Shown: positions 6,156 to 7,095 of the stretch, piece by piece
Layout: every line of letters begins with the position of its first letter
How positions within the stretch are numbered: the first letter of the stretch is position 1
Source: Prevotella sp.
GTDB taxonomy: Bacteria; Bacteroidota; Bacteroidia; Bacteroidales; Dysgonomonadaceae
Direction: 5' to 3'
NCBI GenBank assembly: GCA_031260865.1
Contig: JAISKQ010000197.1
Span: forward strand, 1-7,095
DNA: 7,095 nt
Program-made: the position numbers and the translations under genes
The notes under the pieces: generated by a model
Database searches by the model: none
What the model was told of the DNA's origin: nothing
What the model saw: only the letters and a program-made list of their open reading frames with translations

Positions 6156-7095
6156 CTGACTTACTCCCTACCTTTATTAAAATTGCCGTTGTATTGTCTC
6201 TTTTACCCTTTGCTCGTCTTTCCGTTTCCGAAAATAATTTTTGTAAAGCGTTATCAAATTCTTCTTCCAAAATAATTCCTTTCAATTCTTCATCGCTTAA
6301 TATCTTTGTAAGTCCATCACTCGTCAACAAAAGGATGTCATCCCTTTCAAGGATTACCCCACCTTTATTCAAATCATAAATATCTATGCCACCTTTACCG
6401 ATAAATGAAATCAGCGTATCATCGCTATAGTTTTTCAAATTTTTATATATCGCAAGTCCTTCATCCTTTGCAAATTTAACATTATGCTCCCTCGTAAGCA
6501 TCTTGATTTTATTGTTTCTAATAAGGTATAAAGGCGAATCTCCTACGGAAAAATAATATAGTTCATCATTTTCAATTATTACAGATACGAGGGTCGTTCC
6601 GGCCTTCTTGTATTTCTCATCTTTTTCCTTTAATGCTGCGACTTCGTTATCTATAATATCGAGTGCTCTATCAAAAAACTCAAAAGGACTTTCGGATTCC
6701 ATTTTGCTATCATGCAACTCTATTAACTTATTAATAGCGATACTACTTGCCTCTTTACCACCAAATGCGCCGCCCATACCATCACAAATAACAGCGAATA
6801 ATTCTTCTTTCTTATCATCATAAAAAGAATACAACGCATCCTGTTGATCTGCTCTATCTCCTAAAACTTGCTTTTCTGAAATTCTGTACTTTTGACTTTT
6901 GGCTTGCACGCTATTTTCTGTTTGACGAGGTTCCGGTGCTCCATCTAGAAATGTCACGATGGCAGTATAATTATCCATATTTGTGCCTTGTCCGTTTTTT
7001 TCTACAATCGCTGTCATGCTGTCGAGCCAGTTTTTGCTGTCTTCCGCAGTTTTAAGAATCTTTAACATCTTTTTGTCTTCTATAAGTTCCCAAAA
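6145..7095 (-). CDS. PP2C-type Ser/Thr protein phosphatase, probably tandem PP2C-PP2C, 5' part cut by right edge
   Basis: 316 visible residues; the frame stays open to the edge. Numbering from the methionine at 7068, a complete PP2C domain spans about 60-302: GDRADQQDA (70-78, metal ligand D77), CDGMGG (95-100, D96), AGTTL (156-160), VGDSPLYL (175-182), TSDG (249-252, D251) and KRDNTTAI (289-296, D291). These are the conserved PP2C metal-site and core motifs, so it should be an active Mn/Mg-dependent phosphatase reversing the neighbouring kinases. Before it, the first visible residues (FWELI, then WLDSM and MDNYTAIVTF, about -9 to 40) match the C-terminal end of another PP2C domain, including its DN-x-T-x-I-V strand. 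A linker of about 20 residues joins the two. The methionine at 7068 lies inside that first domain and lacks a Shine-Dalgarno, so it is not favoured as start. No TM is visible. An alternative is that only a remnant of a first domain lies upstream. Confidence 0.9.
   Translation of the reverse strand, partial: FWELIEDKKMLKILKTAEDSKNWLDSMTAIVEKNGQGTNMDNYTAIVTFLDGAPEPRQTENSVQAKSQKYRISEKQVLGDRADQQDALYSFYDDKKEELFAVICDGMGGAFGGKEASSIAINKLIELHDSKMESESPFEFFDRALDIIDNEVAALKEKDEKYKKAGTTLVSVIIENDELYYFSVGDSPLYLIRNNKIKMLTREHNVKFAKDEGLAIYKNLKNYSDDTLISFIGKGGIDIYDLNKGGVILERDDILLLTSDGLTKILSDEELKGIILEEEFDNALQKLFSETERRAKGKRDNTTAILIKVGSKSDEK
6164..6169 (-). promoter_or_regulatory. Ribosome binding site of the FHA gene
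   Basis: AGGGAG lies 8 nt before the ATG at 6155, within the last codons of the phosphatase gene. It supports that start and the 11-nt overlap with the phosphatase stop (6145-6147). Confidence 0.7.

Noticed and set aside
5700..6275. Plus-strand open frame of 191 codons
   Set aside because: It lies antisense to the FHA gene and the end of the phosphatase gene, both with clear domains. Its Phe/Cys/Ile-rich product is what the complement of Lys/Glu-rich coding gives, and I saw no convincing ribosome binding site.
6145..7068. Phosphatase starting at the ATG at 7068
   Set aside because: The frame continues upstream to the edge, the residues around it belong to the end of a PP2C-like domain, and there is no Shine-Dalgarno before this ATG.
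416..7095. Canonical TerY-P or tellurite-resistance locus
   Set aside because: PP2C and zinc-ribbon kinases fit, but no vWA (TerY) or TerD-type gene is present in the window; the comparison is kept only as an analogy.

Overview
The window is AT-rich and almost completely coding, with every supported gene on the minus strand. Reading from right to left (5' to 3' for the genes) it holds: the 3' part of a PP2C-type protein phosphatase gene (6145-7095, running off the right edge), an FHA-domain phosphothreonine reader (5244-6155), two paralogous transmembrane Ser/Thr kinases (3373-5247 and 416-3367), and the 5' part of a secreted B-repeat protein (1-401, running off the left edge). Neighbouring genes overlap by 11 and 4 nt or are separated by 5 and 14 nt, so this looks like one polycistronic unit. 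Its promoter and terminator lie outside the window. No intergenic stretch exceeds 14 nt. I see no RNA gene, mobile element or CRISPR.

The likely source is a low-GC Gram-positive bacterium of the Clostridia type (inference). The reasons are strong GGAGG-type ribosome binding sites, a PASTA kinase, B-repeat (Listeria-Bacteroides repeat) surface modules, and the combination of a zinc-ribbon FHA protein with zinc-ribbon kinases. I cannot name a genus.

The genes form a complete reversible phospho-signalling circuit. Two membrane kinases (writers) share a cytoplasmic zinc ribbon and kinase core but carry unrelated outside domains. One has a domain resembling an ABC-transporter solute-binding protein. 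The other has four PASTA domains, B-repeats and an uncharacterised aromatic-rich tail. The FHA protein (reader) carries its own short zinc ribbon and five copies of a K-T-x-A-aliphatic-aromatic motif, which are plausible phosphorylation and docking sites. The phosphatase (eraser) appears to be a tandem PP2C-PP2C protein, because the end of a first PP2C domain is visible before the complete second one. The secreted protein shares the B-repeat fold with the ectodomain of the adjacent PASTA kinase and may be its outside partner (inference).

Two annotation points matter. The kinase upstream of the PASTA kinase most likely starts at the ATG at 5247, not at a TTG 15 nt earlier. The phosphatase frame continues through the right edge, so the ATG at 7068 is probably an internal methionine.
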